Of a DNA stretch of 64,000 nt, positions 1 through 7,723 are shown piece after piece. The notes below the pieces were generated by a model, which was not told where the DNA came from, made no database searches, and was given only the letters and a program-made list of their open reading frames with translations. The stretch spans positions 186,001 through 250,000 of the forward strand of contig NZ_CP062167.1 of assembly GCF_014844055.1 (NCBI RefSeq), in the 5' to 3' direction. Source of the DNA: Aureimonas sp. OT7 (lineage in GTDB: Bacteria; Pseudomonadota; Alphaproteobacteria; Rhizobiales; Rhizobiaceae). Every line of letters begins with the position of its first letter. Positions within the stretch are counted from its first letter, which is position 1. A program made the position numbers and the translations under genes.

Positions 1-1526
1 AGATAGATGTGACGCACGGCGGCATAGAGGCTGGTTCCCGAGGTGGCGGTGCGCTCGAAAGTATCGAGAACCAGCTTGTGCAGCAGCGCCGTCATGGCGA
101 CGCGCGGATTCTCGGCAAGCGCATTGCGCAACGCCAGCGTCCGCCAGGCGGTCAGGTCGGTCACCAGCCGCTCGGGCAGCGGCTTGACGGCATCGTCCTC
201 CTCTTCATCGCCGTCCGGGACCGGCTCGCCGCCGACGGTGATAACCGCGCGCTGCACCGCATCGGGATCGGACGGGTCGGCACCTTCGCCCGCATCCTCA
301 CCATCGACGCTCTCGGGTTGTTCGTCCTCGGGGCGGACATAACCGGGACTGACGATCAACTCGCCATCGCGGTCGATGCTGACGAAAACACCGGCACGGG
401 CGATGTCTTCCGGCGCGAAGGTGACGGGCCGGTTCTCGAAGCCTTCCAACTCGGCTTCGATCTCCCCGAGCCGCTGGTCGATCTCATCGGGCAGGTCGTC
501 GGCTTCTGCATACTGCGCTTCGAGTTCGTCATACTCGTCGCGCAGCGCCTCGCGGGCGGTGCGCTCCTCGTCGGTCAGCTCCTGGGTCACACCGACCAGC
601 CTGCGCAGGCCGTTGGCGTAGCCGTAGGGAAGTTCGACTGCCGCGTCGATCCACTTCCAGCCCTGTCCGGCGATCTCGTCGGCGACAGTGCGCAGCTTCT
701 CGTCAACCAGGCGGTCGAGCAGCGTGACGTCCTGCAACCAACCGCCGTTCTCGTCGGAGAAGAGATCGCGCAGCACCGGGCCGCCCGCCGCCTCATAGGC
801 GTCGATGCCGATGAAGCGGGCGCGCTTGTCGGCAGCCGGAACCGTGGTCTCGGTCAGCAGGCTGCGGATGTGCCAGGGCTCTTTCTGCCACGACGTGCTG
901 ATCCGCTCCCAGACCTGCTGCTGGCGCTCGTGGTCGGGATTGACGGTGAAGGCTTCCAGCATCGCCAGCGTCATCTCATTCCGCGCATAGGCGTCGTGCA
1001 GCGCCGGCGCGACCGTCGCGAGACGAAGGCGCTGCATGATGTAGCGCGGCGTGGTCCGCCAGGCGTCGGCGATCTCCTCCTTCGACATGCCCATGTCGAA
1101 CATCCGCTTGAACGCCTTGAACTGGTCGAGCGGATGCAGGGCGAGGCGCAGCAGGTTCTCGGCCAGCGAGTCGTCGACTGCCGAGGTCTTGGCATCGGCC
1201 TTCTTGACGATGCAGGGGACGAGGCCATCGGCCGGGAAGCGACCGGCTTCGACGAGGCGCGCGATGGACCTGTAGCGGCGGCCGCCGGCCGGGGTCTCGA
1301 AATCGCCGGTCTCAACGCCGTCCGCGTCGAGGATGGCGCGAACGTTGAGGCCCTGCACGAGATCCTCGCGCCGGTCGATGTCATGGGTAAGTTCGTCCAG
1401 ACCCGCCTCGACGTCAGCCTCGCGAACATTGCTGTCCGACAGCCTGATCCGGTTGAACGGAATGTCGCGCGCCCGTGAAAAGACGATCATCGGGGCGACG
1501 GGCTTCTTCCTGGCAGCTTTGGCCAT
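1..1526 (-). CDS. ParB-like nuclease/partition domain protein (3' end outside window)
   Basis: The gene reads leftward and leaves the window before its stop. It starts at an ATG in frame with a lysine-rich N-terminus. The first third carries the ParB/Spo0J N-terminal fold: a segment binding critical positions (IRLSDSNVR), the box II-like stretch GRRYRSIARL, and a helix-turn-helix (SKEEIADAWRTTPRYIMQRL). A long acidic, coiled-coil-prone region follows. Proteins of this kind, larger than chromosomal ParB, are typical of rhizobial plasmids and ICEs and sit beside DUF2958 and ArdC genes, as here. The role is presumably partition or regulation of the mobile element; the exact function is not established. 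The 5' leader shares a dyad with that of the disrupted ardC at 15.7 kb. Confidence 0.75.
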   Translation of the reverse strand, partial: MAKAARKKPVAPMIVFSRARDIPFNRIRLSDSNVREADVEAGLDELTHDIDRREDLVQGLNVRAILDADGVETGDFETPAGGRRYRSIARLVEAGRFPADGLVPCIVKKADAKTSAVDDSLAENLLRLALHPLDQFKAFKRMFDMGMSKEEIADAWRTTPRYIMQRLRLATVAPALHDAYARNEMTLAMLEAFTVNPDHERQQQVWERISTSWQKEPWHIRSLLTETTVPAADKRARFIGIDAYEAAGGPVLRDLFSDENGGWLQDVTLLDRLVDEKLRTVADEIAGQGWKWIDAAVELPYGYANGLRRLVGVTQELTDEERTAREALRDEYDELEAQYAEADDLPDEIDQRLGEIEAELEGFENRPVTFAPEDIARAGVFVSIDRDGELIVSPGYVRPEDEQPESVDGEDAGEGADPSDPDAVQRAVITVGGEPVPDGDEEEDDAVKPLPERLVTDLTAWRTLALRNALAENPRVAMTALLHKLVLDTFERTATSGTSLYAAVRHIY

Positions 1527-1540
1527 GGTGATTTCTCCGC

Positions 1541-1581
1541 GACGGGCGGCCGGGAGCCACTCTCTCGACCTCCAACCCGTC
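1541..1581 (-). promoter_or_regulatory. Conserved dyad leader upstream of the ParB-like gene
   Basis: An inverted repeat GACGGG (1541-1546) / CCCGTC (1576-1581) lies 15 bases upstream of the ParB-like start. The same arms at almost the same spacing, in a region of clear overall similarity, occur upstream of the split ardC at 15739-15778. The two leaders are therefore a shared cis element. Its function (operator, RNA hairpin or single-strand promoter) is unknown. Confidence 0.5.
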
Positions 1582-1649
1582 ACGAAGCGAAGCGCCGCCC
1601 TCTTCCTCTGAAGAGTGCGACGCCAGGCCACAAAGCCGGCAACCGGAAA

Positions 1650-2045
1650 TCAGGATTCCCGGCTTTCCGTATCTGTGGATGTGCGGGTGAATGCCGCACC
1701 GGCGCGGTAGAGGGCTCGTTCCGCCGCCTGGATGCTGCCGGTTTCCCACGCAGCCTCCGCCCAGACCGAGATCGGGAAATCCCCGGTGAAGAGCAGATCC
1801 CGCTCGATCCCCATGCCGAAGGGCAACCGGACCCCACGCAGCTCTTCCAGGCTCCACGAGCCGAGTTCGGGGTAGCCGATATCGGCCAGGCCGAACATGA
1901 TGTCGCCGCCCTGATCCAGCTCGGTGGCGAGCCAGACGCCCGCGCCGAAGGGATTGAAGAATTTGACGACGGGGACGTGATCGGCGCCGCGCTGCCGGCC
2001 ATTGGCGAGGAGCTGCGCACGCTGGGTACGGGTCAGGAGGATCAT
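1650..2045 (-). CDS. DUF2958 domain-containing protein
   Basis: A 131-residue cytoplasmic protein matching the DUF2958 pattern: it opens with MILLTRTQRAQLLANG and continues with VVKFFNPFGAGVWLATELD and FGLADIGYPELGSW. DUF2958 proteins are common on proteobacterial plasmids and ICEs, usually beside ArdC-type anti-restriction genes, and have no established biochemical function. The start codon overlaps the stop of the preceding ardC fragment (ATGA), so the two were translationally coupled before ardC was interrupted. Some readthrough from element promoters would now be needed to express it. Confidence 0.75.
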   Translation of the reverse strand: MILLTRTQRAQLLANGRQRGADHVPVVKFFNPFGAGVWLATELDQGGDIMFGLADIGYPELGSWSLEELRGVRLPFGMGIERDLLFTGDFPISVWAEAAWETGSIQAAERALYRAGAAFTRTSTDTESRES

Positions 2046-2266
2046 GCCGCCACCCTCCGCTCGGTCGAGGCCGCAACCGATTCAGCGCCGTCCTCGTCGG
2101 GCAGATGCGACAGCAGCCAGTCGGCCGCCTTGCTCGCCTGCGAAGCGGCGCGGACGATGGCGCGGTTATCCTCGCGCAGCACCTCCAGCCAGGAGCCGAT
2201 GTAGTCGGCGTGGCGCACGGTCGGCACGATGCCGAGCGAGGCGCAGCAGAAGGCCGCGTTCATCTC
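2042..2266 (-). pseudogene. ardC: ardC, 3' fragment (C-terminal 74 residues) of an interrupted gene
   Basis: This is the C-terminal part of an ArdC-type anti-restriction protein, with the family's closing block (YIGSWLEVLREDNRAI, then ASKAADWLLSHL). Its 5' half is at 14989-15723. The 5' half ends with codons for E-L-V-A, and this piece resumes in the same frame with E-M-N-A-A-F, so one 319-codon ardC was cut by the 12.7-kb element. Translation from the internal ATG at 2263 could still give a 73-residue peptide, but it lacks the zinc-binding HExxH and would not be a peptidase-like ArdC. Confidence 0.9.
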
Positions 2267-2272
2267 GGCGAC
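2267..2272. repeat. 6-bp direct repeat GGCGAC, left flank of the mercury element
   Basis: GGCGAC here and at 14989-14994 flank the inserted element exactly. Collapsing the two copies to one restores the ardC reading frame. A six-base identity fits the crossover (coupling) sequence of tyrosine-recombinase transposons or a target duplication. Confidence 0.85.
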
Positions 2273-2298
2273 TTATCTGAACAGTCAAGCTGTCTCAG
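2273..2298 (+). repeat. Left terminal inverted repeat of the mercury element
   Basis: The end begins TTATCTGAAC and contains CTGTCTCAG at 2290-2298. The right end, read inward, begins TTATCCTGAC and has the same CTGTCTCAG two bases further in. Match is imperfect between the shared blocks. Confidence 0.7.
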
Positions 2299-2504
2299 CG
2301 GACTTTCATCAGCCGAAACCAGCCGATCTGGCGGCGTTGCGCGGTTTTAGAACGGGTGAGACACTCGGGAGTATCTGGAGGGCTGCTCTTCGCATTGCGG
2401 TTCGTGGTTTTTACGACTGCTCAGCGAACCGAATGCGACTGGTGAAGGGATTTCTTTCGTGCAGACTGCTCCGCGGCCGTACCGGTCGACCACCTCACTT
2501 ACGC
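2299..2504. other. Left end region of the mercury element without a gene
   Basis: About 200 bases between the left inverted repeat and the stop of the flavoprotein gene. Open frames here are short and unsupported. No promoter or terminator could be assigned with confidence. Confidence 0.5.
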
Positions 2505-3851
2505 TCAAAGCATCTCGCCGATATCTGACGCGCCGCTGGGATATGCGAACATGGTGGTCTTCAACTGCTCTGCCGTCAGCCCTTGCCTGATCGCCAGTGC
2601 AAAGATGTTGATCACTTCGTCAGCGTGCGGACCGACAAGATGGGCGCCGAGGATGCGGTCAGTGTCCGCGTCGACCAACGTTTTGAAGCCATACACCGTC
2701 TCGGCCTGCTGGCGTGCGGTGAACCAGCCGTCCACGCGCTCGGTCTTTACGCGAACGTTCAGGCCTTTCTCACGCGCCTTGGCTTCGCTCATGCCGACGG
2801 CTGCGATCGGCGGGATGGTGAAGGCGACACTCGGAACGCCTGTGTATTCAGGCCTGACCGTGTTGCCGTTGAGCAGGTTCGCCGAGACTACCTTCGCGTC
2901 ATGGCTTGATACCGGAGTGAGCGGCGGTCCTAGGCCGGCGGCATCACCTGCTGCGTAGACCGCGGGGTTGGAGACGCTTTGCAAAAATCCGTTCAACGCC
3001 AGCCGCCCGTTATGGTGCTTTACGCTCCCGGCATCGAGATCGAGCGTCGCGAGCGCCGGCGCCCGACCCGCGGCATGGACGACCAGATGTGCGTCCATAT
3101 CGAGTTCGCCGTCAGGACAGTCCGCCCGGACGCGATAGCCGTCTGATACCTTCTCAATGGCGGTCACCCCTGCCTGTGTGCGGACATTGATGCCGCGCTC
3201 GCTGAACTTGTCCATCAGCCAGCCGACGAGATCGGGGTCGAATTGCTTGAGCATTCGCTTCCCGTGCTGAAGAATTGTGACCTGTGCTCCGGCGCGCGCC
3301 GCGATGTGCGAAAACTCGGCCGCGATATAACCGCCGCCGACAAGGACGATGCGTTCAGGCAGGCTCTCCAGTTCCAGGAAGCCTTCATTGGTGATCAGGT
3401 GCTGCTCGCCCGGAATGCCGAGCGGCACGGCCTCGGCGCCGGCGGCGATCACGATACGGTCCGCCTCGATCCTCTCTCCTCCGAACTCGAGCGCATTCGG
3501 GCCGATAAAGCGAACGTGACCGTGGAAGGCGTGAATCCCTTTGTCGGCAAAGGCTTTCTCACGCTTCTGCGGTACCGGATCGGTGAAGCTGCGCTTGAAG
3601 GCCATCAGTCCCGTCCAATCGAGCGTCGCGTCCCCTTCGATTCCACGTCCGCTCATGCGCCAGGCGTGATCAGCCGCCTCGGCGCCGCCGACCATCATCT
3701 TCTTCGGATCGCAACCGCGCAAGGCGCAGGTGCCCCCGAAGGGCCGGAAGTCCGCGACGGCGACGCTCCAGCCAGCCGCACGAACCCTGTGTGCTGTTAC
3801 GATCGCAGCCGTTCCCGTGCCGATGATCGCAAGGTCATATCTCTTCGCCAC
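2505..3851 (-). CDS. FAD-dependent pyridine nucleotide-disulfide oxidoreductase (MerA/GorA-like), mer-associated
   Basis: A 448-residue class I flavoprotein disulfide reductase. A GTG start is chosen because GGAGGAGA precedes it by five bases and the Rossmann motif (YDLAIIGTGTAA) follows at once. The redox-active pair lies in GGTCALRGCDPKK, a CxxxxC site with an unusual filler. The second nucleotide fold has VLVGGGYIAAEF, and the FAD motif is VYAAGDAAG. It lacks the C-terminal Cys-Cys pair of MerA and the usual HPT-E dimer-interface motif (YPSGASDIGEML instead), so it is not a standard mercuric reductase. As last gene of the mer operon, 47 bases after merBA, it probably supports mercury or thiol redox homeostasis. 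Its substrate cannot be read from the sequence. Confidence 0.8.
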   Translation of the reverse strand: MAKRYDLAIIGTGTAAIVTAHRVRAAGWSVAVADFRPFGGTCALRGCDPKKMMVGGAEAADHAWRMSGRGIEGDATLDWTGLMAFKRSFTDPVPQKREKAFADKGIHAFHGHVRFIGPNALEFGGERIEADRIVIAAGAEAVPLGIPGEQHLITNEGFLELESLPERIVLVGGGYIAAEFSHIAARAGAQVTILQHGKRMLKQFDPDLVGWLMDKFSERGINVRTQAGVTAIEKVSDGYRVRADCPDGELDMDAHLVVHAAGRAPALATLDLDAGSVKHHNGRLALNGFLQSVSNPAVYAAGDAAGLGPPLTPVSSHDAKVVSANLLNGNTVRPEYTGVPSVAFTIPPIAAVGMSEAKAREKGLNVRVKTERVDGWFTARQQAETVYGFKTLVDADTDRILGAHLVGPHADEVINIFALAIRQGLTAEQLKTTMFAYPSGASDIGEML

Positions 3852-3898
3852 TAGATCTCCTCCAACATTGTCACGTTCGACATCCGAGCCTTCACGGC

Positions 3899-6202
3899 TC
3901 AGCCGGCGCAGCATGAGAGCTTCGCCACGTCCTTGTCGAAGGCAAGAGCCGCGAGCTTCAGGCCCTCAACGGTGGTGAGATACGGAAAGAGCGTATCCGC
4001 GAGGTCGTCGACGGTGAGGCCGTGCCGGATTGCCAGGGCCGCCGTCTGGATGCTGTCGGCTCCCTCCGGTGCGAGGATATGCGCCCCGAGCAGCCGGCCG
4101 CTGCCAGCGTCGGCGACGAGCTTGATGAGCCCGCGTGTGTCTCGGGCGGCAATCGCGCGCGGCACCTGGTCGAGACCGATCGTGGAGACACGGACGGCGT
4201 GGCCGGCGGTCCGCGCAGCCGCCTCTGTCAGCCCGACGCTCGCCACCTGCGGATCGGTGAAGACGATGGCCGGCATGGCACTGTTGTCGTAGCGCAGGCT
4301 GTCGCCGTTGAGGGCGTTCTTCGCCGCGAGCTTGGCACCGTAGGCGGCCATGTAGACGAACTGATCGTGACCGGTGACGTCGCCGGCAGCGTACACGCCC
4401 GATCTTGTCGTGCGCATGCGGTCATCGACGAAGATGCCGCCCTTCGGCGAGAGAGCGATCCCATGCTCGGCGAGCCCGAGACCTTCGATATTGGGCGCGC
4501 GGCCCGTCGCCACGAGCACCTGATCGGCGTCGATCGTGACGTCCTTGCCGTCGCGATGGACAGTGAGTGCAACACCGTCCGCGGTCTTGCGGATCGTCCG
4601 GTACGTGATGCCGGAAATCACCGCGATGCTCTCGTCCATGAAATACCCCGTCAGCGCCGTGCCGATTTCGGGTTCGGCCTCCGGAAGGAGACGCGAGCGG
4701 CACACCAGCGTCACCTCGACGCCGGCGCGGGCGAACATCTGGGCGAGTTCGGCCCCGATATAGCCGCCGCCGATCACGAGCAGAGATCGGGGCAGCGCCT
4801 CGAGATCAAGCGCCGTCGTGCTCGTCAGGTATGGCACGGTCTCGATGCCGGGGATGACAGGGACGGCCGGTCGCGCGCCGGTCGCGATGATGATCTTGCC
4901 GGCTGAGACAAACGTGCCGTCCACCTGGACGCCGCCGTCCACGATGCGCGCCGGCCCTTCGCGATAGGCGATGCCGTTGTAAGCCGGGAGCAGGTCGGCG
5001 TACTTGGCCTGACGTAGCTCCGAAACCAGCGCGTCCTTCTGACGGACGGTTCCGCCCCAGTCGGTCAGTTCGGCCTCGGCCGTGATGCCGGCGAAACGTG
5101 CCGCGGCTCGGGCATTGTGGAGCGTCTCGGCGGCGCGGATCAGCGTCTTCGACGGCACGCAACCGATATTGACGCAGGTGCCGCCGATGGTGCCGCTGCC
5201 GATGAGGGCCACCTGGGCGCCCTGATCGGCTGCCGTGATCGCGGCCGAGAAGCCGGCCGAGCCGGCGCCGATGATGGCAAGGTCGTAGGAACCATTGTTG
5301 CGGCCATTCGTGCCAAGGCGCCGATGCGTCACGGGCCTGTCCGGCGATGCCGTATCGCCCGACGATTGAGGCTCACCTTGTGTCTCGGCCGCGTTGTTGC
5401 CGTGGCCGGCGATTGTGCCGATTCCGGCAAGGCTGGGCCCGAAGATCGCCCGACCTGCTTCGAGAGCTTCCTCGATCGACAGCCGGAATCCCGGCTCGTC
5501 TGCAGGACGCTGCCGGCGCCACGCGGCGAGGTGATCGTCGGAACAGAAGAAGGATGTTGCAGTGCACAGCGAGTTCGCAGCGCATCCGCCTTCGTAATGG
5601 ACGCTGAGCCATACGACGGCCGTCGTCGGCTCAACGTCGGCCAGAGCCCGGCCCCGTTCCTGCGTGGTGATCCGGACCGGCGCGCCGCAGTGGCGGCAGC
5701 GCGAGACGATCGAGATGTCTTGGTCGGTCATAGCGCCGATGCCGAGCGCGTCGACCGCGCACATCGCAGTAAGAGTGCGTCCGTCCAGTGTGACCCGGTG
5801 GCCGGTGTCGCGGTCGGTGAAGGGATACGCGCCGACAATCATGTCGCCATCGAGTACGACGAGGTCGCGACGGCGGAGCTCTTCGAGCAGCGCACGGACG
5901 GCTTCCTCGCTCAGCCCCGCACGCTTGGCAAGCGCGCTTGGGGTCGGGGCTCGCCCGTGTTCGGCGTAGAGCTGTAGCAACGCAACGCGCACGCGATCCG
6001 TGGCCGCCTCGTAGCCGCTCCAGCGGTTGAGCACATGGTCGGAGCCGACCATGGCCAGCAGGGCCTCCTTCACCACGGGTGACGAAACCACCGACCAGTC
6101 CGGAAACGTCACACCCGGCCGCACGGCCAAGCTCGGCACCGTTGCGGATGTAGAAACCGTCACCTTGTCGCGGGACGCGGAGGATGTGCAGCAATCGTTC
6201 AT
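3899..6202 (-). CDS. merBA: Bifunctional organomercurial lyase / mercuric reductase (MerB-MerA fusion)
   Basis: A 767-residue fusion. Residues about 35-265 are MerB: a winged-helix-like N-terminal part, then MCAVDALGIG with Cys148 and Asp151, and SLCTATSFFC with Cys213, matching the catalytic Cys-Asp-Cys set that cleaves the carbon-mercury bond. A short polar linker (about 265-305) leads to a complete MerA catalytic core with YDLAIIGAGSAG, the redox site GTCVNIGCVPSK (Cys343/Cys348), VIGGGYIGAE, VYAAGDVTGH and the C-terminal Cys-Cys of LSCCAG. MerA's usual N-terminal mercury-binding (NmerA) domain is absent; MerB takes its place. The protein should convert organomercurials to Hg(II) and then, with NADPH, to Hg(0) in the cytoplasm. 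Its start overlaps the merF stop. Confidence 0.93.
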   Translation of the reverse strand: MNDCCTSSASRDKVTVSTSATVPSLAVRPGVTFPDWSVVSSPVVKEALLAMVGSDHVLNRWSGYEAATDRVRVALLQLYAEHGRAPTPSALAKRAGLSEEAVRALLEELRRRDLVVLDGDMIVGAYPFTDRDTGHRVTLDGRTLTAMCAVDALGIGAMTDQDISIVSRCRHCGAPVRITTQERGRALADVEPTTAVVWLSVHYEGGCAANSLCTATSFFCSDDHLAAWRRQRPADEPGFRLSIEEALEAGRAIFGPSLAGIGTIAGHGNNAAETQGEPQSSGDTASPDRPVTHRRLGTNGRNNGSYDLAIIGAGSAGFSAAITAADQGAQVALIGSGTIGGTCVNIGCVPSKTLIRAAETLHNARAAARFAGITAEAELTDWGGTVRQKDALVSELRQAKYADLLPAYNGIAYREGPARIVDGGVQVDGTFVSAGKIIIATGARPAVPVIPGIETVPYLTSTTALDLEALPRSLLVIGGGYIGAELAQMFARAGVEVTLVCRSRLLPEAEPEIGTALTGYFMDESIAVISGITYRTIRKTADGVALTVHRDGKDVTIDADQVLVATGRAPNIEGLGLAEHGIALSPKGGIFVDDRMRTTRSGVYAAGDVTGHDQFVYMAAYGAKLAAKNALNGDSLRYDNSAMPAIVFTDPQVASVGLTEAAARTAGHAVRVSTIGLDQVPRAIAARDTRGLIKLVADAGSGRLLGAHILAPEGADSIQTAALAIRHGLTVDDLADTLFPYLTTVEGLKLAALAFDKDVAKLSCCAG

Positions 6203-6447
6203 GGCTTCAGGCCTTCATTCAGAATCTTCGTGTTGGAACAGACGACCTTTGCACGGCGATGATGGATGCCGCAGGCGACAAGCCCGAGGCCCGCGGCGAT
6301 CAGGGAAAGCACGACCAGACCCGAACCCGTCAACCACGCGCCGAGGCCGGCCAGCGGCGGGGGCACGGCAAGGAGTGGCGCCGCGCAGCAGATCGCAACG
6401 ACAATGGCGCCTGCGGCGCCGGTGCGGATCAGGGCGCGGTCATGCAT
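6199..6447 (-). CDS. merF: MerF-like mercury transporter
   Basis: An 82-residue inner-membrane protein with two predicted transmembrane helices. The first holds the vicinal pair ICCAAPLLAV; further cysteines (VACGI and VVCSN) follow the second helix. This layout fits MerF, which moves Hg(II) across the inner membrane to the reductase. The ATG at 6447 is preferred over an upstream in-frame ATG because AGGAG lies 11 bases before it and because it avoids overlapping merP. The stop overlaps the merBA start by four bases (ATGA), implying coupled translation of importer and enzyme. Confidence 0.8.
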   Translation of the reverse strand: MHDRALIRTGAAGAIVVAICCAAPLLAVPPPLAGLGAWLTGSGLVVLSLIAAGLGLVACGIHHRRAKVVCSNTKILNEGLKP

Positions 6448-6448
6448 G

Positions 6449-6745
6449 TCAACTGCCTTGCTCCTGCGTCGGGCGGGCCGGATAGCCGGCATTCATGCTG
6501 GCGGCCGCGATGGCATCCGGGGTCGTCTGCGCGTCGTCGAAGGTCACGGTCGCGGTCTTGGCTTCGAACGAGACGGCCACCGTCGAGACCCCGGGGACCG
6601 CCGCCATCGAGGTCTTCACGATGTAGGGGCAGGAGGCGCAGGTCATGTTGTCGATGGCGAAGGTGACTGTGCGTTCGGTAGCGAACACGGCAGGCGCGGT
6701 CATCACCGACATGATCAAAGCAAGAGCACTCAAACTCTTCTTCAT
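6449..6745 (-). CDS. merP: Periplasmic mercury-binding protein MerP
   Basis: A 98-residue protein with a Sec signal peptide (MKKSLSALALIMSV, cleavage near VFA-TE) and one heavy-metal-associated domain. The metal site is NMTCASCPYIV, with the two cysteines that bind Hg(II) in the periplasm before transfer to MerT. Length and domain order match MerP. It sits 21 bases downstream of merT, in the canonical T-P order, and one base upstream of merF. Confidence 0.95.
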   Translation of the reverse strand: MKKSLSALALIMSVMTAPAVFATERTVTFAIDNMTCASCPYIVKTSMAAVPGVSTVAVSFEAKTATVTFDDAQTTPDAIAAASMNAGYPARPTQEQGS

Positions 6746-6766
6746 GGGACGGGTCTCCTCTTGGTG

Positions 6767-7192
6767 TCAGGCGGAAAGCAGCAGCGGGGCGACGTAGTCG
6801 AATGCGAAGGCGGCCGCGACGAGCACCGTCGCAAACCAGAGCGCGATCTGGACAATGCGGCTGGGGATCGGGCGCGCGCAGGCAGCATCCTCGGCGCAGG
6901 CCCGCCTCGGCTTCCAGTAGACGAGATAGAAGCCGTAGCCGAGAACGCCCGTCGTCCCGGCGACGAAGAGCGGCTTGTAGGGCGCGAGCGCCGTCAGATT
7001 GCCGATCCAGGCGCCACCAATGCCTAGGCTAAACAGGATGAGCGGGACGATGCAGCACGAGGAGGCGGCAAGCGCGCCGAGAATGCCGCCGACGGCGACC
7101 AGGCGCTGCCGTCCGACTTCGGCTCGGTCCGACGCGAGCACGTCGGTCGTGGCGGACGTCATGCCCGCCGTGCTGGGTCGCGATATATCCAT
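6767..7192 (-). CDS. merT: Mercuric transport protein MerT
   Basis: A 141-residue inner-membrane protein with three hydrophobic segments. The vicinal cysteine pair is in the first helix (SSCCIVPLILFSLG), and a second cysteine pair lies in the cytoplasmic loop (CAEDAACARP), as in MerT. The protein takes Hg(II) from MerP and passes it inward. The N-terminus before the first helix is somewhat longer than in Tn501 MerT. The ATG at 7192 is chosen for the AAGGAAAG upstream; an inner ATG giving a protein ten residues shorter is possible. First gene of the mer structural operon, directly after the MerR-type promoter. Confidence 0.93.
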   Translation of the reverse strand: MDISRPSTAGMTSATTDVLASDRAEVGRQRLVAVGGILGALAASSCCIVPLILFSLGIGGAWIGNLTALAPYKPLFVAGTTGVLGYGFYLVYWKPRRACAEDAACARPIPSRIVQIALWFATVLVAAAFAFDYVAPLLLSA

Positions 7193-7233
7193 GTCCGATC
7201 TCGCTTTCCTTGCCGAAATCCTCATTGCGCAGT

Positions 7234-7264
7234 ACCATGCGGTCTGTAGCAACTACAGGGTCAA
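7234..7264 (-). promoter_or_regulatory. mer promoter/operator (MerR type, 19-bp spacer)
   Basis: Reading toward merT: -35 TTGACC (7264-7259), a 19-base spacer, -10 CATGGT (7239-7234). The spacer contains the dyad CTGTAG-TTG-CTACAG (7258-7244). An over-long 19-base spacer with a central dyad is the hallmark of MerR-family promoters, which MerR untwists when Hg(II) binds. It also covers the region just upstream of merR, so autorepression is expected. Confidence 0.88.
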
Positions 7265-7278
7265 GAGGGATTTTTGCG

Positions 7279-7707
7279 ATGCGCGATCACGCTGGCGTGA
7301 AGGGCCTGCAGCGGGCTGAGCTCGCCCGGCGGACGGGCAGCAATCTGGAGACTGTGCGCTACTACGAGAAGGTCGGGCTCCTGCCCGAGCCACCGCGCAC
7401 GGCGGCCGGCTACCGCAGCTACGACACGACGCACGAGCGGCGCCTTCGCTTTGTGCTGCGGGCACGCGAGCTCGGCTTCTCACTCGACGAAATCCGCGAG
7501 CTGTTGCGCCTGGTCGACGAACGCGACCAGCCCTGCGCCGAGGCAAGCGCGGTCGCCGCCGCGCATCTCGACGATGTGCGGGCGAAGATCGCTGACCTGA
7601 AGCGCATGGAGCGGGTGCTCAAGGACGTCGTCGCGCAATGCGCCGACGGCACGCGGCCGGAATGTCCGCTGATTGAGGCGCTGTTCCGGGAGCGAACTGT
7701 CAACTGA
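7279..7707 (+). CDS. merR: Mercury-responsive MerR transcriptional regulator
   Basis: A 142-residue MerR protein. An N-terminal winged helix-turn-helix (AELARRTGSNLETVRYYEKVGLL) is followed by the long dimerisation helix and the three mercury-ligand cysteines: one in ERDQPCAEAS and two in AQCADGTRPECPLIEAL, the spacing seen in Hg-specific MerR. Upstream in-frame ATG codons would read through the operator, so the ATG at 7279 is preferred. It is divergent from merT and should repress, then activate, the shared promoter when Hg(II) is present. The gene ends 16 bases before the stop of the convergently read ardC. Confidence 0.93.
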   Translation: MRDHAGVKGLQRAELARRTGSNLETVRYYEKVGLLPEPPRTAAGYRSYDTTHERRLRFVLRARELGFSLDEIRELLRLVDERDQPCAEASAVAAAHLDDVRAKIADLKRMERVLKDVVAQCADGTRPECPLIEALFRERTVN

Positions 7708-7723
7708 TCGGGTCGAGGAGCGC

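Noticed and set aside
9..1478. Long plus-strand open frame (489 codons)
   Set aside because: It lies antisense to the ParB-like gene. The minus-strand product has recognisable ParB motifs; the plus-strand translation shows no family features and reflects high GC.
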